A stretch of DNA of 8,812 bases, taken from positions 1-8,812 of the forward strand of contig JAITTH010000032.1 in NCBI GenBank assembly GCA_031287295.1. The letters run 5' to 3'. This DNA comes from Eubacteriales Family XIII. Incertae Sedis bacterium (GTDB lineage Bacteria > Bacillota > Clostridia > Peptostreptococcales > Anaerovoracaceae). A program made the translations under genes and the position numbers. The first letter of the stretch is position 1. Every line of letters begins with the position of its first letter. Under the pieces are notes generated by a model that saw only the letters and a list, made by a program, of their open reading frames with translations, had not been told where the DNA came from and searched no databases. This document shows positions 1-6,513 of this stretch, one piece after another.

Positions 1-518
1 GTGCTGTCAGCATCTGGTCTGCCCGAAGAGACGGCACACTTCGGAGAATCGTTGCCTCTCCGCTCCCGCGAACGCGCATCTATTTTGGACTTCTTATCGG
101 CGCAGCGTTGCAGAGCGTGATGCAGGCACTTATGGTCATGATTCCATCCAAACTGTTTTTTGGAGCACATTATGCAAGTGTCTGGTATGACAATTTGATT
201 CTCTTTGCACTGCTCGTCTTGCTGGGCACAACCGTAAGCGCCGTCTGCAGTTTGATTGGACTTGTGATGAAAATCTCGCCTTATGTGCCCATTATGGCAG
301 TGACTTGGTTTCTTTGTTTCTTTTCGGGGACGTTCTCGGCACAGATGAAGCTCGAGAAAATTGCCTTACCGCCGGCATTGGCACAGGAAGCGGCATTTGA
401 TCTCACCTTGTTTGGGCAACATGAAAAGGCTTTCGTCTTCATGGTTTTCTGTGCGCTCATTCTCGTCTGTTCCACGTTTCTCGGAACCCAAGCACTTCGC
501 CGGAAGCGCTTGGTATAG
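1..518 (+). CDS. ABC-2 type transporter permease, C-terminal part (5' end outside window)
   Basis: The reading frame is open from position 3 (first full codon) to the TAG at 516-518; the beginning lies upstream of the window. The first visible residues contain RRDGTLRRIVASPLPRTRIY, the cytoplasmic loop typical of ABC-2 exporter permeases that precedes a block of membrane segments. About four or five hydrophobic segments follow, broken by a short SGTFSAQMKLEKIALPP stretch that resembles the re-entrant/extracellular loop of this family, and the protein ends with a basic tail (RRKRLV). The family exports drugs, lipids, antibiotics or ions using a separate ATPase; the substrate cannot be told from this fragment. 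A TTG at 108 could be called as a start, but the family motif lies upstream of it, so the gene is truncated by the window rather than short. It is 15 bp from the next permease gene and probably co-transcribed with it as a heteromeric pair. Confidence 0.85.
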   Translation, partial: AVSIWSARRDGTLRRIVASPLPRTRIYFGLLIGAALQSVMQALMVMIPSKLFFGAHYASVWYDNLILFALLVLLGTTVSAVCSLIGLVMKISPYVPIMAVTWFLCFFSGTFSAQMKLEKIALPPALAQEAAFDLTLFGQHEKAFVFMVFCALILVCSTFLGTQALRRKRLV

Positions 519-533
519 AAAGAGGGGTCTGAG

Positions 534-1676
534 ATGCGAAATTTATTAACCCTCCTCAAATGGAACCTTCGACGAGAAAAGCTCTCCGTTGTCATTACCT
601 TGGCACTTTCCGCACTGATACTCTTTGCGGGTGCCAGCATTATGAATTTGGCAGAAGACTACGTAATGGTTACAAACATTGCCCTAACGGACAAGGATAA
701 CAGCAATGCTTCGAAAGACTTATCGCGCTATCTCGAAGAGGAGCTGGGTGTCGTCGTAAAAACCGGGCTTGACGACAAACAGATTAAAAGAGAGCTTGTC
801 GAAAGAGATCTGTCGGCTGCCATTCTGATTCCAAAGGGATATGAGGATAATTTGCTTACGCAAAAAACGGACCCACTCAACATAACCGTTCTCGGTGATT
901 ATGAAAACGCCGCTTTCCTCCAAGGGTATCTGGAGAGCTATGTCAGTTCGCTCACAACACTCGCCGTCACTGCGGATGGCGATGAGGTCGTTTTCGCCGA
1001 TCTGCTTTCGAAAACCACTGACGAAAAAATCGAAATCACCATCCTGGAAAAAGATAAGGAGAAGCAACGTAAAGAATCTCAGATGGCAGGGTTCCAAAGC
1101 GCAGTGGGATTCTTCATCATGTTCGCCTCCGTATGCATGATTGCGCTGTCTTCCATGTTGTTTACCGATCGAAAAAACGGAACATTCCGCCGCCTTCAAT
1201 CCGGAGATGTAAGCGCATTTCAATACACTTTAGCCTTTCTCTTCATCGGGCTCATCAACTTAACCCTGATGCTCTTACCTCTTTTAATCGCGTGCAAAGC
1301 CTTCGACATTTATACCGGTGTTCCCTTTGGCATCATCGTAATTCTTCTGTCCGCCCTCATCTTATTTATCGCTTCCTTTGGCGTATTGATTGGAATTGTA
1401 TCCCCTTCCATGAACGCCATCATCGCCATTATCATCGTCAGTTCCACCATTACCTCGCTGGTTGGTGGCGCATGGTTTCCGATCGATACTGCCCCTGAAA
1501 TTTTCCGCATACTCGGAAAGGCTACACCACAATACTGGATATTGAACACGTTCCAATCGTACGCGAAGGGCGATGGCAACAGTTTGCTTCTTCCGCTGGG
1601 CATCCTTTTCCTCTATACGCTCCTTTTCCTCGCGCTCTCTGCAAGAAAATTCTCAAGCAAGCGCCTTCGTTCCTAA
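534..1676 (+). CDS. ABC-2 type transporter permease (complete, 380 aa)
   Basis: The ATG follows a purine-rich ribosome binding site (AGAGGGG, about 520-527) and lies 15 bp behind the preceding permease gene. Architecture: a short basic cytoplasmic start, a first membrane helix at about residues 17-38, a large soluble extracytoplasmic domain at about 40-185 with few hydrophobic runs, then five or so membrane helices to the end. The segment GGAWFPIDTAPEIFRILGKA followed by TPQYWILNTFQSY is the characteristic late loop of ABC-2 membrane proteins of the NatB/YhaP/drug-export type, and TDRKNGTFRRLQSG matches the coupling loop also seen in the preceding partner. The length of 380 residues is usual for the family. 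It is presumably the second half of a heterodimeric exporter whose ATPase is encoded upstream, outside this window. The substrate is unknown. The stop codon lies inside a 10-bp tandem repeat. Confidence 0.88.
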   Translation: MRNLLTLLKWNLRREKLSVVITLALSALILFAGASIMNLAEDYVMVTNIALTDKDNSNASKDLSRYLEEELGVVVKTGLDDKQIKRELVERDLSAAILIPKGYEDNLLTQKTDPLNITVLGDYENAAFLQGYLESYVSSLTTLAVTADGDEVVFADLLSKTTDEKIEITILEKDKEKQRKESQMAGFQSAVGFFIMFASVCMIALSSMLFTDRKNGTFRRLQSGDVSAFQYTLAFLFIGLINLTLMLLPLLIACKAFDIYTGVPFGIIVILLSALILFIASFGVLIGIVSPSMNAIIAIIIVSSTITSLVGGAWFPIDTAPEIFRILGKATPQYWILNTFQSYAKGDGNSLLLPLGILFLYTLLFLALSARKFSSKRLRS

Positions 1677-1691
1677 TCGAACCTAATCGAA
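1672..1691 (+). repeat. Perfect 10-bp tandem direct repeat at a gene end
   Basis: CCTAATCGAA occurs twice head to tail (1672-1681 and 1682-1691). The first copy carries the TAA stop of the upstream permease gene. There is no dyad symmetry and no following T-tract, so it is not a terminator. It looks like a small slippage duplication. Confidence 0.8.
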
Positions 1692-1700
1692 TTAAGTTTC

Positions 1701-1755
1701 TTTACATGGATTTTACATTTCTCTGTGGAATGGCTTTACATTTTATTGTTATTCT
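1701..1755 (+). promoter_or_regulatory. Pho-box-like TTTACAT array and probable pstS promoter
   Basis: TTTACA occurs three times on the coding strand, at 1701-1706, 1712-1717 and 1735-1740, each followed by T. The first two are exactly 11 bp apart and the third is 23 bp from the second, with a degenerate CTGTGGA at the skipped turn. Direct repeats of a TT-N-ACA type element at 11-bp pitch are the known form of binding sites for PhoP/PhoB response regulators, and this array sits directly upstream of a pst operon. A weak -10 candidate, TATTCT at 1750-1755, lies 9 bases after the third repeat, close to the repeat-to-TATAAT distance seen before the second response regulator at 8194. That would give a leader of about 100 nt. 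The array is directly visible; binding by the regulator encoded at 5830 and the -10 position are inference. Confidence 0.7.
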
Positions 1756-1863
1756 TCTTCCTAGAAATCAGAAATGAAACGATCCGGTCTTTGCGATGAC
1801 CTCAATCATGAGTGCAAAACAATCAGAATCCGGAAAAAGGACGAAAAGAAGAAGGAGTATAAA
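1756..1863 (+). other. pstS leader region with weak hairpin potential
   Basis: This stretch between the putative promoter and the pstS ATG contains one weak inverted repeat: TTTGC (1790-1794) pairs with GCAAA (1814-1818), enclosing CTCA/TGAG (1801-1804 with 1809-1812) around an ATCA loop, with an uneven internal bulge. It then becomes strongly purine-rich and ends in the ribosome binding site. No riboswitch class is recognised and there is no T-tract. Confidence 0.3.
1851..1857 (+). promoter_or_regulatory. Ribosome binding site that fixes the pstS start
   Basis: GAAGGAG ends 6 bases before the ATG at 1864. An in-frame ATG at 1774 would add 30 hydrophilic, highly charged residues ahead of the lipoprotein signal peptide and has no comparable site, so 1864 is the supported start. 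Confidence 0.85.
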
Positions 1864-2745
1864 ATGAAAAAAAAGTTATTCGCAATTGCTTTGATGACCA
1901 TGGTCGCCCTTACGATCTTTGCAGGATGCGGCAGCGATGATACCAAATCCTCGGCGACGTTTGACGACAGCAAAGAAATCACTGTGATTTCAAGAGAAGA
2001 TGGTTCCGGAACCCGTACCGCGTTTATCGAACTGGTCGGTGTAGAAGTAAAAAATGCCGACGGGACCAAAAAAGACATGACGACCGAAGAAGCCGTCATC
2101 GCGAAAGCCACAGACGTGATGATGACGACCGTTGCAAACGACAATTATGCAATCGGATACATCTCGCTCGGTTCACTCAACGATACCGTAAAAGCCGCTC
2201 AGGTTGACGGGGTGGATGCAACCCCCGAAAACGTTAAAAATGGAAGCTATGTGATACAACGTCCCTTTCACATCGTGACCAAAGGAACACCCAATAACCT
2301 GGCGCAGGACTTCATTGACTTCATCCTTTCTTCGGATGGTCAAGCTGTTGTCTCAAATGGCTATATTGCAGTCGATGACAGCACCCCGGCATACAGCGGG
2401 TCGAAGCCTTCAGGCACACTCGTTATCGCAGGCTCCTCTTCGGTAACACCGATTATGGAAAAGCTCAAGGAAGCTTATCTTGCCGTGAACAAAAATGCCA
2501 AGGTTGAAATTCAGCAGAGCGATTCTTCCGCCGGCATTACAGGGACAATTGACGGTACCTGCGACATCGGTATGGTGAGTCGCGATCTGAAACCGGAAGA
2601 GTTAAAAGAAGTTGACCCTACGCAGATTGCAATCGATGGCATCGCCATCGTCATCAACAAAAATAACCCGACAAACAGCCTTTCGAAAGATCAGATTAAA
2701 GGAATTTACACCGGAGAAAATCTTACATGGAGCGAACTCAATTAA
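1864..2745 (+). CDS. pstS: PstS phosphate-binding lipoprotein, circularly permuted (293 aa)
   Basis: Extracytoplasmic phosphate receptor of the Pst ABC importer. Residues 1-22 are a lipoprotein signal peptide: MKKK, a hydrophobic core, then the lipobox FAGC with Cys22 as the lipidation site. The mature part has the two halves of a PstS in reversed order. Residues about 38-175 match the usual C-terminal half (SREDGSGTR at 43-51, then AIGYISLGSLNDTVKA, RPFHIVTKG, DFIDFILSSDGQ). After a linker (about 176-186), residues about 187-293 match the usual N-terminal half (GSSSVTP at 190-196, QSDSSAG, CDIGMVSRDL at about 233-242, AIDGIAIVINKNNP, IYTGENLTWSELN). By comparison with E. coli PstS, the likely phosphate ligands Arg44, Ser48, Gly49, Thr50, Ser193, Ser221/222 and Asp234 are all present, so the protein is probably functional. 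I recall similar permuted forms in clostridial genomes; this could not be searched. The 3' end overlaps pstC by 19 bp. Confidence 0.93.
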   Translation: MKKKLFAIALMTMVALTIFAGCGSDDTKSSATFDDSKEITVISREDGSGTRTAFIELVGVEVKNADGTKKDMTTEEAVIAKATDVMMTTVANDNYAIGYISLGSLNDTVKAAQVDGVDATPENVKNGSYVIQRPFHIVTKGTPNNLAQDFIDFILSSDGQAVVSNGYIAVDDSTPAYSGSKPSGTLVIAGSSSVTPIMEKLKEAYLAVNKNAKVEIQQSDSSAGITGTIDGTCDIGMVSRDLKPEELKEVDPTQIAIDGIAIVINKNNPTNSLSKDQIKGIYTGENLTWSELN

Positions 2746-3566
2746 TTGAAAAACTTATGCACGCCGTGTTCTTTATCGCGGCGTGTGCTTCCATTTTTGC
2801 GGTCGGATTGATTTGCATTTTTTTATTTGCAAACGGGTTGCCCGCCCTAAAAGAGATTGGGGTTGGCGACTTCCTTCTCGGGAAATCGTGGAAGCCCTCC
2901 GATACACCCCCTACGTTCGGGATTCTCCCGATGATCGTGGGCAGCCTTTATGTTACAGCGGGAGCACTCATCATCGGCGTTCCGATGGGTATCCTCACCG
3001 CCGTTTTCCTTGCCAAAAGCTGCCCTCCGCGCATGTATCGCCTTGCAAAGCCCGCAACAAACCTATTGGCGGGCATTCCATCCGTTGTATACGGATTTTT
3101 CGGCATGTCTGCAATCGTCCCACTTACGGGCAACAGCATTCTTTCGGCATGTATCCTCCTTGGCATCATGATTCTGCCGACGGTTATCGCCATCTCCGAG
3201 AGCGCACTTCGGGCCGTTCCGGCACAATATTATGAAGGGGCATTGGCACTTGGCGCAGGACACTATCGCAGCATCTTTCGCGTTGTCCTTCCGGCAGCAA
3301 AATCCGGCGTTTTGGCAGCAGCGGTGCTCGGCATTGGCAGGGCCATCGGCGAAACCATGGCAGTCATTATGGTCGCAGGAAATCAGGCAAGAATGCCCGT
3401 TTCCATGTTTAAGGGAATTCGAACCATGACGGCAAACATCGTTATCGAAATGGGGTATGCGTCGGGACTTCACCGAGATGCCCTCATTGCGACCGGTGTC
3501 GTCCTCTTCGTCTTCATTCTCATCATCAATTTAAGCTTTTCTGCACTGACAAGGAGAAAAGGATGA
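2727..3566 (+). CDS. pstC: Phosphate ABC transporter permease PstC (279 aa)
   Basis: One of the two membrane subunits that form the phosphate channel across the cytoplasmic membrane. A first helix (about 9-34) is followed by an extracytoplasmic segment, then the five-helix core of binding-protein-dependent permeases (about 65-275). Visible family hallmarks are TFGILPMIVGSLYVT, LLAGIPSVVYGFFG, and the EAA-type coupling loop EGALALGAGHYRSIFRVVLP (about residues 170-189), followed by GIGRAIGETMAV, the standard Pst permease signature. The ATG at 2727 lies inside the pstS coding region, with GGAG at 2713-2716 upstream of it. A later in-frame ATG at 2757 would trim 10 residues and cannot be excluded, but has no better ribosome binding site. 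Translation is probably coupled to pstS. The stop overlaps the pstA start as ATGA. Confidence 0.95.
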   Translation: MERTQLIEKLMHAVFFIAACASIFAVGLICIFLFANGLPALKEIGVGDFLLGKSWKPSDTPPTFGILPMIVGSLYVTAGALIIGVPMGILTAVFLAKSCPPRMYRLAKPATNLLAGIPSVVYGFFGMSAIVPLTGNSILSACILLGIMILPTVIAISESALRAVPAQYYEGALALGAGHYRSIFRVVLPAAKSGVLAAAVLGIGRAIGETMAVIMVAGNQARMPVSMFKGIRTMTANIVIEMGYASGLHRDALIATGVVLFVFILIINLSFSALTRRKG

Positions 3567-4402
3567 CGCGTAAAGCAAAATTCACAGAGCGACTCACACG
3601 TGTCGCCGTATGGGGTTCCGCAGCCATCGCCTTTGCGGCGCTTTTCTATATCATCGGATTCATTTTGATAAAAGGAATTCCGCATCTGAAACCATCCCTG
3701 TTCGCATTCACCTATAATTCGGACAATGTCTCTTTGTTCCCGGCATTGGTATCGACGGTGATTACCGCCCTGCTTGCCCTGATTGTCGCGGTTCCCTTGG
3801 GCGTCGGCGCGGCAATCTATCTGGTGGAATATGCCAAGCGTGGGCATAAAGCGGTGAATGTCATTCGCATCATGGCGGAAACACTCGCCGGAATTCCGTC
3901 CATCATTTATGGGCTCTTTGGTTTGCTCTTTTTTGTGACTTATCTGCATTGGGGATATTCAACCCTGGCAGGCTCCATTACGCTTGCGATCATGATTCTT
4001 CCTTTGGTTTTGCGACAGACAGAAGAATCATTGCTCGCCGTTCCGGACATTTGGCGCGAAGGCGCTTTTGGTCTTGGAGCAGGCAAATTGCGAACGGTGT
4101 TTCGCGTGGTTCTTCCGGCTGCGACACCGGGCATCCTCGCCGGAGTACTGCTTGCCATCGGCAGAATCGTCGGAGAGACGGCAGCGCTCATCTACACATC
4201 CGGGACGGTGGCTCAAATTCCGGGAAACCCCATGCAATCGTCTCGTACCTTGTCTGTGCATATGTATGCGCTCTCAAGCGAAGGGCTTCACATGAATGAA
4301 GGGTACGCCACCGCCGTTATCCTCCTGATTCTTGTCGTTCTCCTCAATGCGGCATCTGCCGCGGCAGCAAAACGAATCACCAGGACACAGAAGGGAGAGT
4401 AG
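3563..4402 (+). CDS. pstA: Phosphate ABC transporter permease PstA (279 aa)
   Basis: Second membrane subunit of the phosphate importer, partner of PstC. The ATG overlaps the pstC TGA by four bases (ATGA) and is preceded by AAGGAG at 3551-3556 with good spacing. After a first membrane helix (about 13-37), the core has SLFPALVSTVITALLALIVA, VRIMAETLAGIPSIIYGLFG-type sequence (here IRIMAETLAGIPSIIYGLFG), the EAA-type loop EGAFGLGAGKLRTVFRVVLP (about residues 166-185) and GRIVGETAALIYTSG, which identify PstA rather than PstC. Length equals that of PstC and is normal for PstA. The gap to pstB is 6 bp. Nothing in the sequence looks damaged. Confidence 0.95.
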   Translation: MTRKAKFTERLTRVAVWGSAAIAFAALFYIIGFILIKGIPHLKPSLFAFTYNSDNVSLFPALVSTVITALLALIVAVPLGVGAAIYLVEYAKRGHKAVNVIRIMAETLAGIPSIIYGLFGLLFFVTYLHWGYSTLAGSITLAIMILPLVLRQTEESLLAVPDIWREGAFGLGAGKLRTVFRVVLPAATPGILAGVLLAIGRIVGETAALIYTSGTVAQIPGNPMQSSRTLSVHMYALSSEGLHMNEGYATAVILLILVVLLNAASAAAAKRITRTQKGE

Positions 4403-4408
4403 GCAATC

Positions 4409-5158
4409 ATGAACTGCTTCGACATCGAAAATTTGGATTTATTTTATCGGGATTTTCAAGCATTAAAAGATGTGAATATCTCGATCCCGACCAATGAAAT
4501 CACCGCATTTATCGGTCCATCCGGATGTGGGAAAAGTACCTTATTAAAGACGATGAACCGCATGAACGACCTCATTGAAGGATGCAAAATCGAAGGTACC
4601 GTGAAGCTCTTCGAAGAAAACATCTATGAGAATATGGATGTAAGCCTGCTTCGAAAGCGCGTTGGCATGGTCTTTCAAAAGCCGAACCCGTTTCCGATGA
4701 GCATCTACGACAACATCGCCTTCGGTCCTCGGACGCACGGGGTGAAAAAACGTTACGATTTGGATGAACTCGTGGAGCAATCGCTGAAAAAAGCTGCCAT
4801 TTGGGACGAGGTGAAAGATCGCCTTAAGAAGCCGGCACTTGGGCTGTCCGGAGGCCAGCAACAACGCCTCTGCATTGCCAGAGCGCTTGCCGTAAACCCG
4901 GAAGTGCTTCTCTTGGATGAACCGACCAGCGCACTGGACCCCATCTCAACCGGGAAAATTGAAGAGCTTTTGCTCACACTGAAAGGGAAGTATAGTATTA
5001 TCATTGTAACCCACAACATGCAACAAGCAGCACGCATCAGCGACAGGACTGCTTTCTTCCTGCTCGGGGAAATGGTGGAATATGGGCAGACCGAACAAAT
5101 GTTTGCTATGCCTCACAATAAACGGACAGAAGACTATATCACAGGGAGGTTTGGATGA
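4409..5158 (+). CDS. pstB: Phosphate ABC transporter ATP-binding protein PstB (249 aa)
   Basis: Cytoplasmic ATPase that drives phosphate import through PstC/PstA. All catalytic motifs are visible in order: Walker A GPSGCGKST (residues 36-44), Q-loop VFQKPNPFPMSIYDNIAFG (Gln90), the PstB-typical signature LSGGQQQR (146-153), Walker B VLLLDEP with Glu171, D-loop SALD (174-177) and the switch histidine in IVTHN (His202). The PNPFPMSIYDN and LSGGQQQRLCIARAL stretches are diagnostic for PstB among ABC ATPases. The length is normal. The ribosome binding site is the AAGGGAGAG run at 4391-4399, which overlaps the end of pstA; the stop shares ATGA with the phoU start, so translation of the two is probably coupled. 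Confidence 0.97.
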   Translation: MNCFDIENLDLFYRDFQALKDVNISIPTNEITAFIGPSGCGKSTLLKTMNRMNDLIEGCKIEGTVKLFEENIYENMDVSLLRKRVGMVFQKPNPFPMSIYDNIAFGPRTHGVKKRYDLDELVEQSLKKAAIWDEVKDRLKKPALGLSGGQQQRLCIARALAVNPEVLLLDEPTSALDPISTGKIEELLLTLKGKYSIIIVTHNMQQAARISDRTAFFLLGEMVEYGQTEQMFAMPHNKRTEDYITGRFG

Positions 5159-5817
5159 TGGTGCGGATTCTTTTTGACGAACAACTTACACGTCTCAACA
5201 ACAGCTTGATTGAGATGGGTGGTCTTGTGGAATATTCCATAAGCGAAACCACGGAAGCACTGATAACCCAAGACGAGACGCGGGCAAAGGCCGTTATCGT
5301 AAACGAAGATACCATTGATGACAAAGAAAAAGAAATTGAGGCCATGTGCCTGAAACTCATGCTCAGCCAACAGCCGGTGGCGAGCGATTTTCGGCAAATT
5401 TCCACCGTCCTGAAAATGCTTACAGACATGGAACGCATTGGAGACCAGGCTTCCGACATCGCAGAACTCTGCATCTTGCTGTCGAAGCAAGATTACATCA
5501 AAAAACTCGAGCACATTCCCAAAATGGCGGAAGAGACCATTCGTATGGTTTCGGAAAGCATCGACGCATTCGTGCGAAGAGACACAAAGCTTGCACAGGA
5601 AGTCATCGACCGGGACGATATTGTAGACAGTCTGTTCGATGAAGTGAAAAGAGAACTCATCGCATTGGTTCACAAGTCGCCCACAAACGGAGAGCAGGCA
5701 TTTGATTTGCTTCAAATTGCCAAATACTACGAGCGCATCGGAGACCATGCGGTGAACATCGCTGAATGGGTAATCTTCTCCATTACGGGCAAGCACAAAG
5801 ACACGCAACTGCTGTAA
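5155..5817 (+). CDS. phoU: PhoU phosphate signalling regulator (220 aa)
   Basis: Cytoplasmic helical protein that in other bacteria connects Pst transporter state with the PhoR-type kinase and restrains phosphate uptake. The two tandem three-helix PhoU repeats are visible: ERIGDQASDI at 93-102 and ERIGDHAVNI at 193-202, exactly 100 residues apart, each preceded by an acidic E/DxxxD metal-binding type motif (NEDTIDD at 50-56; DRDDIVD at 152-158). Length is normal. GGGAGG at 5144-5149 serves either ATG at 5155 (overlapping the pstB stop as ATGA) or the adjacent ATG at 5158, a one-codon difference. Placement between pstB and the regulator pair is typical. The spacing to the next gene is 12 bp. 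Confidence 0.96.
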   Translation: MMVRILFDEQLTRLNNSLIEMGGLVEYSISETTEALITQDETRAKAVIVNEDTIDDKEKEIEAMCLKLMLSQQPVASDFRQISTVLKMLTDMERIGDQASDIAELCILLSKQDYIKKLEHIPKMAEETIRMVSESIDAFVRRDTKLAQEVIDRDDIVDSLFDEVKRELIALVHKSPTNGEQAFDLLQIAKYYERIGDHAVNIAEWVIFSITGKHKDTQLL

Positions 5818-5829
5818 CGAGGAGGGATT

Positions 5830-6513
5830 GTGCAGAATATATATTTTGTGGAAGATGACGACAACATTCGGGAATTGGTGATTTATGCACTCACCGCATC
5901 CGGATATCGTGCGCAGGGATTTGTGAGTGGGAAGGAATTTTTTGAAGCTCTTGAAGAGGAATTGCCCCACCTTGTCCTCCTCGACATCATGCTGCCGGGA
6001 GAAGACGGGCTCTCCCTTCTGAGCAAACTCAAAGTCGCCGAACGCTTCAAAGAAATTCCCGTCATCATGCTCACGGCAAAAGGCTCGGAATACGACCGCA
6101 TCAAGGGGCTCGATCTCGGCGCGGACGATTACATCACGAAACCATTCTCTGTCATGGAAGCGATTTCGCGCGTACGTGCCGTGCTTCGAAGAAGTGCACA
6201 CACCATAGAAACGGAAGACACCCTGCGCATTGGCGCGCTTGTTCTCTCGGAGCAAAAACGCAGTGTTACCGCTGATGGTGTCCCTGTTACGCTGACATTC
6301 AAAGAATTTGAGTTGCTTCATCATTTTATGCTCAACGAAAATAAGGTGCTTAGTCGGGAGAAATTGCTCGACCGCATCTGGGGTTTCGATTATCTCGGCG
6401 AAACGCGCACGGTAGATATGCATGTCAAGACGCTACGACAAAAACTCGGTACGTGCAGTTCCTACATCATTACCGTACGCGGTGTAGGCTATAAATTGGA
6501 GGCGCAAGATTGA
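5830..6513 (+). CDS. phoP: OmpR/PhoB-family response regulator of the phosphate operon (227 aa)
   Basis: DNA-binding partner of the kinase encoded next. Receiver domain at 1-120: acidic pocket Glu8-Asp9-Asp10, phosphoacceptor Asp52 in LLDIMLPGEDG, Thr82 in MLTAK, and Lys104 in YITKPF. Winged-helix output domain at about 130-225, with TFKEFELLHHFMLNENKVLSR and TVDMHVKTLRQKLG forming the recognition helix region, ending in VRGVGYKLE. The start is GTG at 5830 behind GAGGAGGG (5819-5826), rather close to the start codon; no in-frame ATG lies nearby. Orthology to PhoP/PhoB is inferred from its position after phoU and before a PhoR-type kinase. The likely targets are the TTTACAT repeats at 1701-1740. 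The stop overlaps the next start as TTGA. Confidence 0.93.
   Translation: MQNIYFVEDDDNIRELVIYALTASGYRAQGFVSGKEFFEALEEELPHLVLLDIMLPGEDGLSLLSKLKVAERFKEIPVIMLTAKGSEYDRIKGLDLGADDYITKPFSVMEAISRVRAVLRRSAHTIETEDTLRIGALVLSEQKRSVTADGVPVTLTFKEFELLHHFMLNENKVLSREKLLDRIWGFDYLGETRTVDMHVKTLRQKLGTCSSYIITVRGVGYKLEAQD

Noticed and set aside
720..1223. Minus-strand open frame opposite the second permease
   Set aside because: Lies wholly inside a convincing ABC-2 permease gene, with no family resemblance or ribosome binding site; treated as a shadow.
1790..1818. Inverted repeat in the pstS leader as a terminator, attenuator or riboswitch
   Set aside because: The stems are only 5 and 4 bp with an uneven bulge and no following T-tract; it is noted as weak structure but not called functional.
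1774..1863. Longer pstS start adding 30 residues
   Set aside because: The extra residues are highly charged and would sit in front of a complete lipoprotein signal peptide; GAAGGAG at 1851-1857 clearly serves the ATG at 1864.
1864..2745. PstS as a rearranged pseudogene or assembly artefact
   Set aside because: The frame is intact, both halves are complete, the linker is plausible, the signal peptide and all expected ligand residues are present, and the downstream junction is clean.
5134..6423. Very long minus-strand open frame (429 codons) opposite phoU and the response regulator
   Set aside because: Its codons are in exact register with both plus-strand genes, so it only reflects their lack of TTA, CTA and TCA codons. 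The translation is Phe/His/Cys-rich (antisense of Glu and similar codons), matches no family I know, and has no ribosome binding site before its ATG.
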